From DATKNA01 sp963755755 (lineage in GTDB: Bacteria; Actinomycetota; Actinomycetes; Actinomycetales; Kineosporiaceae): a stretch of 64,000 nucleotides of DNA. Every line of letters starts with the position of its first letter. Within the stretch, counting starts at the first letter, position 1. The DNA lies in NCBI GenBank assembly GCA_963755755.1, contig CAVWLJ010000004.1, positions 1 to 64,000 on the forward strand. Direction: 5' to 3'. This document shows, in pieces, positions 53,382-62,334 of this stretch. The position numbers and the translations under genes were made by a program. The notes under the pieces were generated by a model. The model was not told where the DNA came from and did not search any database. It saw nothing but the letters and a program-made list of their open reading frames with translations.

Positions 53382-55519
53382 ATGACAAGGTTCCACGTGT
53401 CGACTTCCGCACGCGCCGACGCGGTCACCCCACGACCTCGGCGCACGCCGGTCCCGGAGGCCCCGCAGGCCGGCGACCCGCGTCAGCCGCTGCTGCACCA
53501 CCACGTGGTGGTGGCGGCGGCGCCGAGCGTGCTGCTCTGCAGCCCGTCCGGGGACCTCGACGCGGCCGGCCCGGGGGAGGGTGCGCAGGGACTGTTCCAC
53601 GCGGACATCCGCGCGATCTCCCGGGTCCGACTGACCGTGGGCGGCGAGCTCCCCGACGCGGTGCTCGGGGCGGCGGACGGCGCGGGCCGGGCCCGCTTCG
53701 TCGCCTTCGCCCGCAACGTCGGCGACCGCGTCGCCGACCCCAGCGTGCGGGTCGAGCGGATCCGGGAGATCACGCCCGGCCGGCTGCACGAGGAGATCGT
53801 GGTGAGTTCCTGGGCGGGCATGCCCGTCCGCACCGGCCTCCGTCTCGAGCTGGGGACCGACCTCCTCGACGTCGACCGGGTCAAGTTCGGTGCCCTGGGG
53901 CAGCAGTCCGTCGCCAAGCAGGTGGACGACGCTCTGGTGTGGGAGCACGGCGACACCCGGGTCACCGTCACCGCCCCCGAGGCGACCCTCTACCCCGCGG
54001 CCGGCGCCCTCGTGTGGTCGGTCAACCTCGACCAGGGCGACCGGGTCAGCTCTCGAGTGGGAGGTCCGCATCGAGGACGTCGGCGCCGCCGTCACCCGCC
54101 CGCCCGCGGCTCCCACCTGGGAGAACCCGGACATCCGCGCGGACGACCGCCGGCTGAGCCGGTTGCTGAGCCGCTGCCTCGACGACCTGCACGGGCTGCG
54201 GATGGCCACGCCCGAGGCGCCCGACGACGTCTTCCTCGCCGCCGGCGCCCCCTGGTTCTTCACCCTGTTCGGGCGCGACAGCATCTGGGCCGCGCGGATG
54301 CTCCTGCCGCTGGGCACGGCGCTCGCCCGCGGCACCCTGCGCACGCTCGCCCGACTGCAGGGCACGGAGGACGACCCGGTCTCCGAGGAGGAGCCCGGAA
54401 AGATCATCCACGAGCTCCGCCGCGACGTCCTCGACAACGGGGCGGGGCTGCGCATCCCCCCGCTGTACTACGGCAGCATCGACTCCACCCCGCTCTGGAT
54501 CTGCCTGCTCCACGACGCATGGCGGTGGGGCCTGCCCGCGGAGGAGATCGAGCCGCTCCTGCCCACCCTCGAGGCCGCACTGGGCTGGCTCGAGGCGACC
54601 ACCGGCGAGGGCTTCGTCGCCTACAACCGGCGCAACGCCACCGGGCCTGGCCAACCAGGGCTGGAAGGACTCGCCGGACGCCGTGCGGTTCCGGGACGGC
54701 CGGCTCGCCCTTCCACCGGTCTCGCTCGCCGAGGTGCAGGGCTATGCCCACGAGGCCGCCGTGGGCGGGGCCGCGCTGCTCGACGCCTTCGGCCGGCCGG
54801 GCGCCGACAAGTGGCAGGGATGGGCCGGCCGGCTCGCCGACCGGTTCCGCACGTCCTTCTGGGTCGAGGACGCCGAGGGTCCGTACCCCGCGATGGCACT
54901 GGACCGGTTCGGGACGCCGGTGGACGCCGTCGCCAGCAACATGGGCCACCTGCTCGGGACCGGCATCCTGGACGCCGACGAGACCGACCTCGTCGCCCGC
55001 CGGATCGCCTCGCCCGAACTGTCGGGTGCCTACGGTCTGCGCACCATGTCCTCCCGCGCCGGCGGCTACGGCCCGTCGCGCTACCACTGCGGCACGGTCT
55101 GGCCGCACGACACGGCCATCACGATCCTCGGCCTCGCCCGCAGCGGTCACGTGCTGCACTCGCTCGAACTCGTCGAGGGCATCCTCGCCGCCGGCCTCGC
55201 GCTGCCCGGCCCGCTGCCGGAGCTGTGGGGCGGCGACAGCCGCTGGGAGGTCCCGGAGCCGGTGCCGTACCCCGCCGCCTGCCGCCCTCAGGCCTGGGCG
55301 GCGGCCTCCGTCGTCACCCTGCTCACCGCGGTCCTCGGCCTCCAGCCCGACGTCCCGCACGGCACCCTCGACGTCCGGCCCGTCCAGCCGGCTCCGCTCG
55401 GCGGCGTCCGCGCCGAGGGGCTGCGGGTGGCCGGCCGGCCGCTGACGATCACCACCGACGTCGCCGGCCGGCTCCTCTCGGTCGTCACCGACGCGCCCCT
55501 CACCCTCGTCACGGCCTGA
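53382..55519 (+). CDS. Amylo-alpha-1,6-glucosidase (glycogen-debranching type), two frameshifts
   Basis: About 710 residues. The N-terminal GDE_N domain (SPSGDLDAAGPGEGAQGLFHADIRAISRV, key GLFHADIRAISR) is followed, after an extra base near 54052, by VFLAAGAPWFFTLFGRDSIWAARMLLPLG (key GAPWFFTLFGRDSIW), the start of the alpha-toroid catalytic domain, PGKIIHELRRD and YYGSIDSTPLWICLLHDAWRWG. After a second extra base near 54650, NQGWKDSPDAVRFRDG, EVQGYAHEA, SNMGHLL, YGLRTMSS, YHCGTVWPHDTAI with the catalytic acid region follow. It probably trims alpha-glucans or trehalose/glycogen-type oligosaccharides. No other glycogen genes are nearby. Confidence 0.85.
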
Positions 55520-56320
55520 GTGACGGACGACCTCGTCGCCACCCTGCGCGCGGCCGGGTGCGTCTTCGCCGAGGACGAGGCGCGGCTGCTCCGTGCACAG
55601 GCCCGGACGCCGGGCGAGCTGGAGGAGCTCGTGCGCCGGCGGGTGGCGGGCGAGCCGCTGGAACACGTCCTGGGCTGGGCGGAGTTCGAGGGGCTGCGCA
55701 TCCCGGTCGGCCCCGGCGTCTTCGTGCCGCGGCAGCGGACCGCGCTGCTCGTCGCGCAGGCGCTCGCCGGCCTGGCCGCGGTCGGCCGCCCCGCCGTCGT
55801 CGTGGACGCCTGCTGCGGCTCGGGCGCGGTCGCGGCAGCCGTCGCCGCCCGGCTGCCCGCCGGGGACGCCGTGGAGATCCACGCCACCGAGATCGACGAG
55901 GTCGCGGTCCGGTCGGCACGCTCGACGCTGGCCGGCGTCGCCGAGGTGCACCACGGCGACCTGCTGGAGGCGCTCCCCGCCCGGCTGCGGCACCGTGTCG
56001 ACGTCGTCGCCGCCAGCCCGCCCTACGTGCCGACCGAGGCCGTCCGCCTCATGCCGCCCGAGGCGCGCGACCACGAGCCACGCACCGCTCTCGACGGGGG
56101 TGCGGACGGCCTCGACGTCGTCCGGCGGCTGGTCGCGCAGGCGCCCGCCTGGCTGCGGCCCGGCGGGCTCCTCCTCCTCGATCTCGGCGAGACCCAGGCG
56201 GAGGCCACCGCCGGCATCCTCACCGCCGCGAACTTCGACCCGGACGCCGTCACGGACGAGGACCTCGGCGCCACTGTCGTCGTCGGTCGCCTCGGCCGGG
56301 ACGGCCGGAGTCAGCGGTAG
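55520..56320 (+). CDS. PrmC/HemK-like glutamine methyltransferase
   Basis: 266 residues; GTG start immediately follows the previous stop. PrmC landmarks: RRVAGEPLEHVLGWAEFEGLRIPVGPGVFVPRQRTALL (key GEPLEHVLGWAEF and VFVPRQRT), SAM motif VVDACCGSGAVAAAV, and the active-site NPPY equivalent VAASPPYVPTEA, with Ser for Asn. NPPY normally binds the substrate glutamine, and SPPY occurs in a second actinobacterial paralog group, so this may not be the release-factor enzyme. It converges on yajQ with a 10-base overlap of the 3' ends. Confidence 0.85.
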   Translation: MTDDLVATLRAAGCVFAEDEARLLRAQARTPGELEELVRRRVAGEPLEHVLGWAEFEGLRIPVGPGVFVPRQRTALLVAQALAGLAAVGRPAVVVDACCGSGAVAAAVAARLPAGDAVEIHATEIDEVAVRSARSTLAGVAEVHHGDLLEALPARLRHRVDVVAASPPYVPTEAVRLMPPEARDHEPRTALDGGADGLDVVRRLVAQAPAWLRPGGLLLLDLGETQAEATAGILTAANFDPDAVTDEDLGATVVVGRLGRDGRSQR

Positions 56321-56803
56321 TTGATGAACTGCAGCGCGACGTCCAGGTCGGCCCCCTTGAGGAGCGCGATCACGGCCTGGAGGTCGTCGCGGCTCTTGGC
56401 GGAGACCCGCAGCTCGTCGCCGGTGATCTGGGCCTTGACGTTCTTGGGGCCCTCGTCGCGGATCAGCTTCGAGATCTTCTTCGCGTTCTCCTGGGTGAGG
56501 CCCTCCTTGAGGCCGGCCTCGATCCGGTACTCCTTGCCGGACGGCCGCGGCTCACCGGCGTCCACGCGCCTTGAGCGAGACGCCGCGCTTGACGAGCTTG
56601 GTCTGGAAGACGTCGAGCACCGCCTTGACCCGCTCCTCGCTGTTCGCGCGCATGACGATCGTGTCGCCGCTCCACACGATCGAGGCGTCCACGTTCTTGA
56701 AGTCGTAGCGCTGCGAGATCTCCTTGCCGGCCTGGTGGAGCGCGTTGTCGACCTCCTGCCGGTCGACCTTGCTGACGACGTCGAACGACGACTCGCTCGC
56801 CAC
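56311..56803 (-). CDS. yajQ: YajQ family nucleotide-binding protein (one frameshift)
   Basis: About 163 residues of the UPF0234/YajQ family; some members bind cyclic-di-GMP. ATG at 56803: SSFDVVSKVDRQEVDNALHQAGKEISQRYDFKN and ASIVWSGDTIVMRANSEERVKAVLDVF (keys FDVVSKVDRQEV, QRYDFKN). One extra base near 56567 breaks SLKA; the next frame gives VDAGEPRPSGKEYRIEAGLKEGLTQENAKKISKLIRDEG (key SGKEYRIEAGLKEG) and ends VALQFINYR at 56311. Conserved and intact apart from the shift. Confidence 0.9.
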
Positions 56804-56906
56804 TGCCCACCCCTCCGATCGGGTCCACGGTCGCGGCGGATCGTCCGCACGACCTGCTCCTGGAGCTTGCTATCCTTGCATCCGCCGTCGACGGGGTCGG
56901 CGGCGA

Positions 56907-56988
56907 GGCGGGTTGCCCGAGTGGCCAAAGGGAGCGGTCTGTAAAACCGTCGGCTAAGCCTACGTTGGTTCGAATCCATCACCCGCCA
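56907..56988 (+). tRNA. tRNA-Tyr (GTA)
   Basis: Class II tRNA of 82 bases. The acceptor stem is GGCGGGT/ACCCGCC with discriminator A at 56988. The anticodon loop CTGTAAA places GTA at 56941-56943. A long variable arm (CGGCTAAGCCTACG) and T-loop GGTTCGAATCC follow. CCA is not encoded. Confidence 0.95.
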
Positions 56989-57000
56989 CAGCAGCAGAAG

Positions 57001-57035
57001 CGGCCCCTGACCAGGACTGATCCGGTCAGGGGCCG
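57001..57035 (+). terminator. Strong hairpin terminator after tRNA-Tyr
   Basis: CGGCCCCTGACC (57001-57012) and GGTCAGGGGCCG (57024-57035) form a perfect 12 bp stem with an 11-base loop, 12 bases after the tRNA. Only a weak GTCGTCGTC follows, as is common for terminators in high-GC actinobacteria. Confidence 0.8.
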
Positions 57036-57088
57036 TCGTCGTCCGGTCGGCCGATCCGGCGCCGTCCACGCGCCCCTAATGTGGCGGC

Positions 57089-57683
57089 ATGAGCGCGCGA
57101 CGGAGGCCGGCGATCGTCCTGGCGATGCTGGCGATGGGGCTCTCGGCGTGCTCGAGCGGATCGGCCGCGGCTCCGGGCACCGCCACCGTGACGACGACCG
57201 TAACCGGAGGCACCCCGAGCGCCTCGCCCCCGCACATCGTCGTCACGCCCAGCGGAGGCGGCAGCCCGAGCACGGCGGGGACGCCGCGGTGCGACGGCCC
57301 CTCCCTCGCTGGTCTCCGTCGGAGGCGGCGAGGGGGCGGCGGGCACGATCTTCTACCGGATCGTCTTCACCAACCGGAGCAGCGGGTCGTGCTACCTCCA
57401 GGGCTTCCCCGGGGTGGCGGCCGCGGATGCGGCGGGCACCGCCAAGGTCGACGCGATGCGGGACACCGGTACGAAGCCGGCGCGCGTCGTCCTCGCCGCG
57501 GGGAGCTCCGCCCACGCCTCGCTCGGCGTCCGGAACGTGCCGCCGGGCTCGTCCGCGTGCCCCTCGTACCCGCTGCTCCTGGTGACCCCTCCGGACAGCC
57601 GCCGGACGTCGACGCTCTCCCAACGGGTCAGCCCCTGCGCGAACCAGATGCGCATCACCGTGGTGCAGCCGGGCGCCGCCTGA
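57089..57683 (+). CDS. DUF4232-type lipoprotein (one frameshift)
   Basis: ATG at 57089 gives MSARRRPAIVLAMLAMGLSAC, a lipoprotein signal with the Cys in LSAC, then a Thr/Pro/Ser/Gly linker. After one extra base near 57305 the domain reads GAAGTIFYRIVFTNRSSGSCYLQGFPGVAAAD (key FTNRSSGSCYLQGFPGV), followed by VVLAAGSSAHASLGVRN and a second Cys pair, ending ITVVQPGAA. This is the DUF4232 pattern of actinobacterial surface lipoproteins. About 197 residues; function unknown. Confidence 0.75.
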
Positions 57684-57808
57684 CCCCGGGTGCAGCCTCC
57701 CTGACGGCCGGTCGACGCGCGGGAGCGCGGTTTGGCGCGCGAGCGGGCGGGCCGTGTACCGTGGCCTACCGTCGACCTCGCAGCGTGCCGAAAGGCTCCT
57801 GCGGGTAC

Positions 57809-57881
57809 GCCCCGATAGCTCAGTCGGCAGAGCGTCTCCATGGTAAGGAGAAGGTCTAGGGTTCGATTCCCTATCGGGGCT
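57809..57881 (+). tRNA. tRNA-Thr (GGT)
   Basis: 73 bases. Acceptor GCCCCGA/TCGGGGC, discriminator T at 57881, D-arm AGCTCAGTCGGCAGAGC, anticodon loop ATGGTAA with GGT at 57842-57844, T-arm AGGGTTCGATTCCCT. CCA is not encoded. Confidence 0.95.
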
Positions 57882-57921
57882 CACGTCGGGCCCCGCCCGG
57901 ATGCGGGCGGGGGTCCGTCAG

Positions 57922-57994
57922 GGCGGAGTAGCTCAGTCGGTAGAGCAAGCGGCTCATAATCGCTGTGTCGTGGGTTCGAGTCCCGCCTCCGCTA
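57922..57994 (+). tRNA. tRNA-Met (CAT), elongator type
   Basis: 73 bases plus an encoded CCA at 57995-57997. Acceptor GGCGGAG/CTCCGCT with discriminator A, D-arm AGCTCAGTCGGTAGAGC, anticodon CAT at 57955-57957, T-arm GTGGGTTCGAGTCCCGC. The G1 with a paired acceptor end marks an elongator, not initiator, tRNA. Located between tRNA-Thr and rpmG as in many actinobacteria. Confidence 0.93.
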
Positions 57995-58127
57995 CCACGC
58001 CGGAGTTCGACCGACCCCGGGTCGGTCGCGTACCCTGGAACATCGTGCGGGCGCGGGCCGTTGCTCGTGCCGTCCCCGCTTCAGCGGCGGACACCCACCG
58101 ACGCTTCGACCGAAAGAAGGCTGCACC

Positions 58128-58298
58128 GTGGCCAGCAGGACGCAGGACGTTCGACCGAAGATCACGATGGCGTGCACGGTGTGCAAGAACCGCAACTACA
58201 TCACGAAGAAGAACCGGCGCAACGACCCTGACCGGCTCGAGCTCGCCAAGTTCTGCCCCACCTGCGGCAAGCACACCGAGCACCGCGAGACCCGCTGA
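58128..58298 (+). CDS. rpmG: 50S ribosomal protein L33
   Basis: 56 residues from GTG 58128, preceded by the ribosome site GAAAGAAGG. The sequence VRPKITMACTVCKNRNYITKKNRR, then FCPTCGKHTEHRETR, carries the two CxxC pairs of the zinc-binding (C+) form of L33 (quoted in parts: MACTVCKNRNYITKK, FCPTCGKH). It was recognised by its tRNA-Met/had context and motif. Single-gene spacing to hadA is 111 bases. Confidence 0.95.
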   Translation: MASRTQDVRPKITMACTVCKNRNYITKKNRRNDPDRLELAKFCPTCGKHTEHRETR

Positions 58299-58409
58299 CC
58301 TTCGCAGCACCAGGCGCACCACCCGAGGCCGCTCCCCACGGAGCGGCCTCGTCGTTCATCATGGGTGCCCTGGGGGCGGCGATTCGATCGGCACGGCGGA
58401 AGGATCCGG

Positions 58410-58856
58410 ATGGGCGTCAACCCTGACATCGCCGGGCGGGAGTACCCGCCGGCCCCGGTGTACGAGGTCGGTCGCGAGAAGATCGCCGAGTTCGCCGCAG
58501 CCATCGGCAGCGACGACCCCGCGCACCGCGACCCGGAGGCCGCTCGTGCGCTCGGGCATCCCGACGTCATCGCGCCCCCGACCTTCGCCATCATCGTCGC
58601 GCAGCGCGCCGAGGCCGCCGTCGTCCAGGACCCGCAGTCCGGCATCGACTACTCGCGGGTGGTGCACGGCGAGGAGAGGTTCACCCACCACCGGCCCATC
58701 GTCGCGGGCGACCGTCTGGTGGGGACGCTGCACGTCGACGGGGTCCGCGAGGCCGGCGGGCACGGGATGGTGACCACCCGGGTCGAGATCGCGACCGAGG
58801 GCGGGGAGCCCGTCGCCACCGCCCTCTCCACCATCGTCGTCCGGGGAGGTCAGTGA
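58410..58856 (+). CDS. hadA: MaoC-type dehydratase subunit HadA-like
   Basis: 148 residues of the FAS1-type hot-dog dehydratase family, the non-catalytic partner in (3R)-hydroxyacyl-ACP dehydratase. ATG at 58410 (MGVNPDIAGREYPPAPVYEVGREKI) follows GGAAGGATCC. GSDDPAHRDPEAARALG, APPTFAIIVAQRAE and VVHGEERFTHHRPIVAGDRLVG are family-typical. In mycolate makers the HadAB complex extends meromycolic acid; its presence here does not prove mycolates, since many actinobacteria keep the pair. It overlaps hadB. Confidence 0.88.
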   Translation: MGVNPDIAGREYPPAPVYEVGREKIAEFAAAIGSDDPAHRDPEAARALGHPDVIAPPTFAIIVAQRAEAAVVQDPQSGIDYSRVVHGEERFTHHRPIVAGDRLVGTLHVDGVREAGGHGMVTTRVEIATEGGEPVATALSTIVVRGGQ

Positions 58857-59284
58857 TGGGTCGACCGGCCTTCGACGCCGTCTCCGTCGGCGACGTCCTG
58901 CCGTCGCGCACCTTCCCGCTGACCCGGCTCGACCTGGTGCGGTACGCCGGGGCCAGCGGGGACTTCAACGTCATCCACTGGAACCAGCGCATCGCGCAGT
59001 CGGTCGGCCTTCCCGACGTCATCGCGCACGGCATGCTCACCATGGCCACCGCCGCGCGGCTCGTCACCGACTGGGCGGGCGATCCGGGGGCCGTGCTGGA
59101 GTACGGGGTCCGGTTCACCAAGCCGGTGGTCGTGCCGGACGACGACACGGGCGCCGGGCTCGAGGTGTCCGGCGTGGTGACCGCCAAGGACGAGCAGGCG
59201 CGCACGGTGCGCGTCGAGCTGACGGCGACGAGCGGCGGCGAGAAGGTCCTCGGGCGCGCGCAGGCCGTCGTCCGGCTGGCCTGA
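58856..59284 (+). CDS. hadB: MaoC-type dehydratase catalytic subunit HadB-like
   Basis: 142 residues. The hydratase-2 active site GASGDFNVIHWNQRIAQSVGLPDVIAHGMLTMATAAR holds the catalytic Asp (DFN) and His (IHW). VRFTKPVVVPDDD and a late GGEKVLGRAQAVVRLA are as in MaoC proteins. Start ATG 58856 overlaps the hadA stop by one base; an in-frame GTG at 58853 is an alternative. Forms the heterodimer with HadA. Confidence 0.9.
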   Translation: MGRPAFDAVSVGDVLPSRTFPLTRLDLVRYAGASGDFNVIHWNQRIAQSVGLPDVIAHGMLTMATAARLVTDWAGDPGAVLEYGVRFTKPVVVPDDDTGAGLEVSGVVTAKDEQARTVRVELTATSGGEKVLGRAQAVVRLA

Positions 59285-59357
59285 CCGTCGGCCGCCGACG
59301 CGAGTTCCGGGCATGTCCGGTGGCATCCCGGCAGGTCCGCTCGGTTAGCGTGGTGGC

Positions 59358-60468
59358 GTGACCGACATGTCCGCCACGGGAGGGTCGGCCACCGTGGCAC
59401 CCCTCGCGGGGCTGGCCGAGAGCGTCGACGTCCCGCTCGCGGCGCTCACCACGCTGCGTGTGGGCGGACCCGCCCGGCGGCTGGTCACGGCGACCACGAC
59501 CCACGACGTCATCGACGCGGTGAGCGCGTGCGACAGCCGGGGTGAGCCCGTGCTCGTGCTCGGCGGCGGCTCGAACCTCCTCGTCGGCGACGCCGGCTTC
59601 GACGGGACCGTCGTCCGGATCGCCACCCGCGGCGTGACGGAGGACGACGCGAGCGCCTGCGCCGGCGTGACGCTCCGGGTCGCCGCCGGCGAGCCGTGGG
59701 ACGACCTCGTCGCCGTCACCGTCGAGCGCGGCCTCGCGGGTGTCGAGGCGCTCTCCGGCATCCCCGGCTGCACCGGCGCGACTCCGGTGCAGAACGTCGG
59801 CGCCTACGGCCAGGAGGTCTCCGAGACCATCGCGACGATCCGCACCTGGGACCGTCAGGAGGGCCGCATCCGCACCCTGGCCTCGGCGGACGCCGAGTTC
59901 GGCTACCGGACGTCCCGGCTCAAGCAGGAACGGTTCCGCGGCGGTCCCCGGTTCGTCGTCCTCGAGGTCACGTTCCAGCTGCGGATCGCCGACCTCGGCG
60001 GCCCGGTCCGGTACGCCGAACTCGCGAAGGCCCTCGGCATCGAGCGTCGGCGGGCGGGCCCCGCTCACCGACGTCCGCGCGGCCGTGCTCGCCCTGCGGC
60101 GGCGCAAGGGCATGGTGCTCGACGAGGCCGACCACGACACCTGGAGCGCCGGCTCCTTCTTCACCAACCCGGTGCTGCCGGCCGAGCAGGCGTCGGCCCT
60201 GCCGCCGGACGCGCCGCGGTGGCCGCTGCCGGACGGCACGGTCAAGACGAGCGCGGCCTGGCTCATCGAGCACGCCGGCTTCCACCGCGGGTTCGGGCTC
60301 CCGGGGCCCGCGGCGCTCTCCACGAAGCACACGCTGGCCCTGAGCAACCGCGGCGGCGCCACCGCCGAGGACCTCGTCCGGCTGGCCCGCGAGGTGCGCG
60401 ACGGCGTGCGTGCCGCGTTCGGGGTCCAGCTCGAGCCCGAGCCCGTGCTGGTCGGCGTTCCGCTCTGA
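59358..60468 (+). CDS. murB: UDP-N-acetylenolpyruvoylglucosamine reductase MurB (one frameshift)
   Basis: FAD enzyme of peptidoglycan precursor synthesis. GTG 59358 (ATG 59367 is possible). LTTLRVGGPARRLV, VLVLGGGSNLLVGDAGFDGTVVRI (FAD site), GLAGVEALSGIPGCTGATPVQNVGAYGQEVSETI (key GIPGCTGATPVQNVGAYGQE) and EFGYRTSRLK are in the first frame. One extra base near 60050 precedes VGGRAPLTDVRAAVLALRRRKGMVLDEADHDTWSAGSFFTNPVL (key KGMVLD, SAGSFFTNPVL) in the second, to the TGA at 60468. About 369 residues. As murB is essential and I see no second copy, the break is almost certainly a sequence error. Confidence 0.93.
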
Positions 60469-60507
60469 GCCGAGTGTGAGCGGGGGACGGCCGGGTAGGA
60501 CCCTGGC

Positions 60508-61209
60508 GTGGACCGTTTCGACTTCACCTTCTCCCGCGTCCTCTCCTGGCCGCTGGCCCTGATCGGCGTCACGCCCTGGACCGCGCACGTCGACGTGACG
60601 GACGACGACCTCAGCGTCCGGTTCGGGCCGTGGTCGCTGAGCACGCCGCGCTCCAACGTGGCGGGGGCGAGCGTCACCGGTCCCTACCTGCCGTTCAAGG
60701 TGCTCGGACCGCACGTCTCGCTGGCCGACCGGGGCGTCACCTTCGGGACGTCGTGGCGCCGCGGGGCGTGCATCCGGTTCCGGGAGCCGGTCGCGGCGGC
60801 GCTGCCGACCGGCCTGCTCAGGCACCCGGCCGTGACCGTGACCGTGGACGACCCCGAGGGCCTGGTCGCGCTGCTGGAGCGGACGCCGGTGGGCGTCCCC
60901 GGCGAGGGTGACGAGCTGTACCCGGTCATGGCCGCCGTCCCCGACCTCACGCCCGTGGCGACGCCGCCGCGGAGCTCGGCGCCACGGCCCGCCGCCCGGA
61001 CGACGGCGCGCCGGACGGCGGGGACGACCGCGGCGACGGCGGGGACGACGACGCGCCCGCGGCGGACCCCGACCCGAGCGGCGGCTCCGGCTCCGGCTCC
61101 GGAGCACCCGACGCCGGCGGACATGCCCAAGCACACCGAGACCGAGAAGGTCCCCGGCGTGACGCCGCCCGCGGACGAGGGCCTGCCGGGGCCGGACAGC
61201 GACTACTGA
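60508..61209 (+). CDS. Conserved hypothetical protein with low-complexity tail
   Basis: 233 residues from GTG 60508. The first 130 residues form a compact, beta-rich domain (MDRFDFTFSRVLSWPLALIGVTPWTAHVDVTDDDLSVRFGPWSLSTPRSNVA, quoted for key DLSVRFGPWSLSTP) with a plausible PH-like pattern, ending VTVTVDDPEGLVALLER. From about residue 150 the frame is Thr/Arg/Pro/Ala-rich, while a neighbouring frame over 60960-61105 reads as an acidic Asp/Gly tail with more typical codon use; two compensating indels are possible. Overlaps the convergent add gene. Function unknown. Confidence 0.65.
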   Translation: MDRFDFTFSRVLSWPLALIGVTPWTAHVDVTDDDLSVRFGPWSLSTPRSNVAGASVTGPYLPFKVLGPHVSLADRGVTFGTSWRRGACIRFREPVAAALPTGLLRHPAVTVTVDDPEGLVALLERTPVGVPGEGDELYPVMAAVPDLTPVATPPRSSAPRPAARTTARRTAGTTAATAGTTTRPRRTPTRAAAPAPAPEHPTPADMPKHTETEKVPGVTPPADEGLPGPDSDY

Positions 61210-62228
61210 TCGGCGAGCCAGTCGTCGACGCCCGCGAGGAGCCGCTTGCGGACCTCTCGCGGCGCCCGTGACATCTCGATGGAGGAGCGGGCCAGGGCCG
61301 CGAGTTCGGCGTCCGTGAATCCGTGGACGTCGCGGGCGGATTGGTACTGGGCGGCGAGGCGTGAGCCGAAGAGCAGCGGGTCGTCCGCGCCGAGCGCCAG
61401 CTGCGCGCCGGCGTCGACCAGGCGGCGCAGCGGCACGTCCGCGGGCGTGGGATAGACCCCCAGGGCCACGTTGCTCGCCGGGCAGACCTCGAGGCCGATG
61501 CCGGAGCGGACGATGCGCTCGAGCAGCGCCGGGTCCTCGGCGGACCGGACGCCGTGGCCGAGCCGGTCCGGGTGCAGGGCGTCCAGCGCCGTCCGGACGG
61601 ACGCCGGCCCGAGCAGCTCCCCGCTGTGCGGGACGGCGGCCAGGCCGGCGCGCTCGGCGATGCCGAAGGCCTTCGCGAACTCCTCCGTGACGCCGCGCCG
61701 CTCGTCGTTCGAGAGGCCGAAGCCGACGACCTCGCCGGGCCCGTCGCCCGCGTAGTGCGCCGCGAGCCGGGCGAGGGTGCGGGCATCGAGCGGGTGCCGG
61801 ATCCGGCTGGCGGCGACGACGACGGCCACGCCGCAGGTCGTCGTCCGGCTCGCCTCGCGCGCCGCGTCCATCACGATCTCCAGCGCGGGCGTGAGCCCGC
61901 CGACGAACGGCGCGTACGAGGTCGGGTCCACCTGCAGCTCGAGCCAGCCCGAACCCTCCGCGGCGTCGTCCTGGGCGGCCTCGAGAACGATCCGGCGCAT
62001 GTCGTCGGCGTCCCGGACGCAGGAGCGCGCGGCGTCGTAGAGCCGCTGGAAGCGGAACCAGCCCCGCTCGTCCGGGGTGAGCCGGACCAGGTGGTGCTCG
62101 CGCAGGGTCTCGGGCAGCCTGATCCGGTGCTTGGCGGCCAGATCGGCCAGGGTGCCCGGCCGCATCGAGCCCGTGAAGTGCAGGTGGAGATGGGCCTTCG
62201 GCAGCGCCGCCACGTCCCGCTCCGGCAT
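61203..62228 (-). CDS. add: Adenosine deaminase family protein
   Basis: 341-residue TIM-barrel zinc hydrolase. Zinc ligands HLH in LPKAHLHLHFTGSMRPG, catalytic His/Glu in PHSGELLG, His in DRLGHGVRS, and the Asp pair in LALGADDPLLFGSRLAAQY are all present; EVCPASNVALGVYPTPADVPL is the conserved loop before the last. Flanking residues differ from model adenosine deaminases (HFTGS for HLDGS, GADDP for NTDDP). The same variant is, from memory, common in actinobacteria next to murB, so the exact substrate may differ from adenosine. ATG at 62228. Confidence 0.88.
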   Translation of the reverse strand: MPERDVAALPKAHLHLHFTGSMRPGTLADLAAKHRIRLPETLREHHLVRLTPDERGWFRFQRLYDAARSCVRDADDMRRIVLEAAQDDAAEGSGWLELQVDPTSYAPFVGGLTPALEIVMDAAREASRTTTCGVAVVVAASRIRHPLDARTLARLAAHYAGDGPGEVVGFGLSNDERRGVTEEFAKAFGIAERAGLAAVPHSGELLGPASVRTALDALHPDRLGHGVRSAEDPALLERIVRSGIGLEVCPASNVALGVYPTPADVPLRRLVDAGAQLALGADDPLLFGSRLAAQYQSARDVHGFTDAELAALARSSIEMSRAPREVRKRLLAGVDDWLADQ

Positions 62229-62240
62229 CCGAGCAGTCTG

Positions 62241-62299
62241 CCAGCTGCGGCTGGTGGCGGTCGGACGGGCGCGAGGTCAACCCGCCCGACCGCAGCTGG
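62241..62299 (-). terminator. Long imperfect hairpin between the small membrane protein gene and add
   Basis: GCGGTCGGACGGG (62257-62269) pairs with CCCGCCCGACCGC (62281-62293) with one mismatch and an 11-base loop. The outer arms CCAGCT (62241-62246) and AGCTGG (62294-62299) are also complementary. It lies after the stop at 62335 on the minus strand and just before the add start, so it may terminate the upstream gene. Confidence 0.55.
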
Positions 62300-62334
62300 A
62301 GGGGCCTGGCGGAGGTCTCCGGCGAGCCGGGGCC

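Noticed and set aside
57809..57994. A tRNA-linked integration site for a mobile element
   Set aside because: tRNA-Thr and tRNA-Met are followed directly by rpmG and hadA in a conserved order; no integrase or duplicated tRNA end is visible here.
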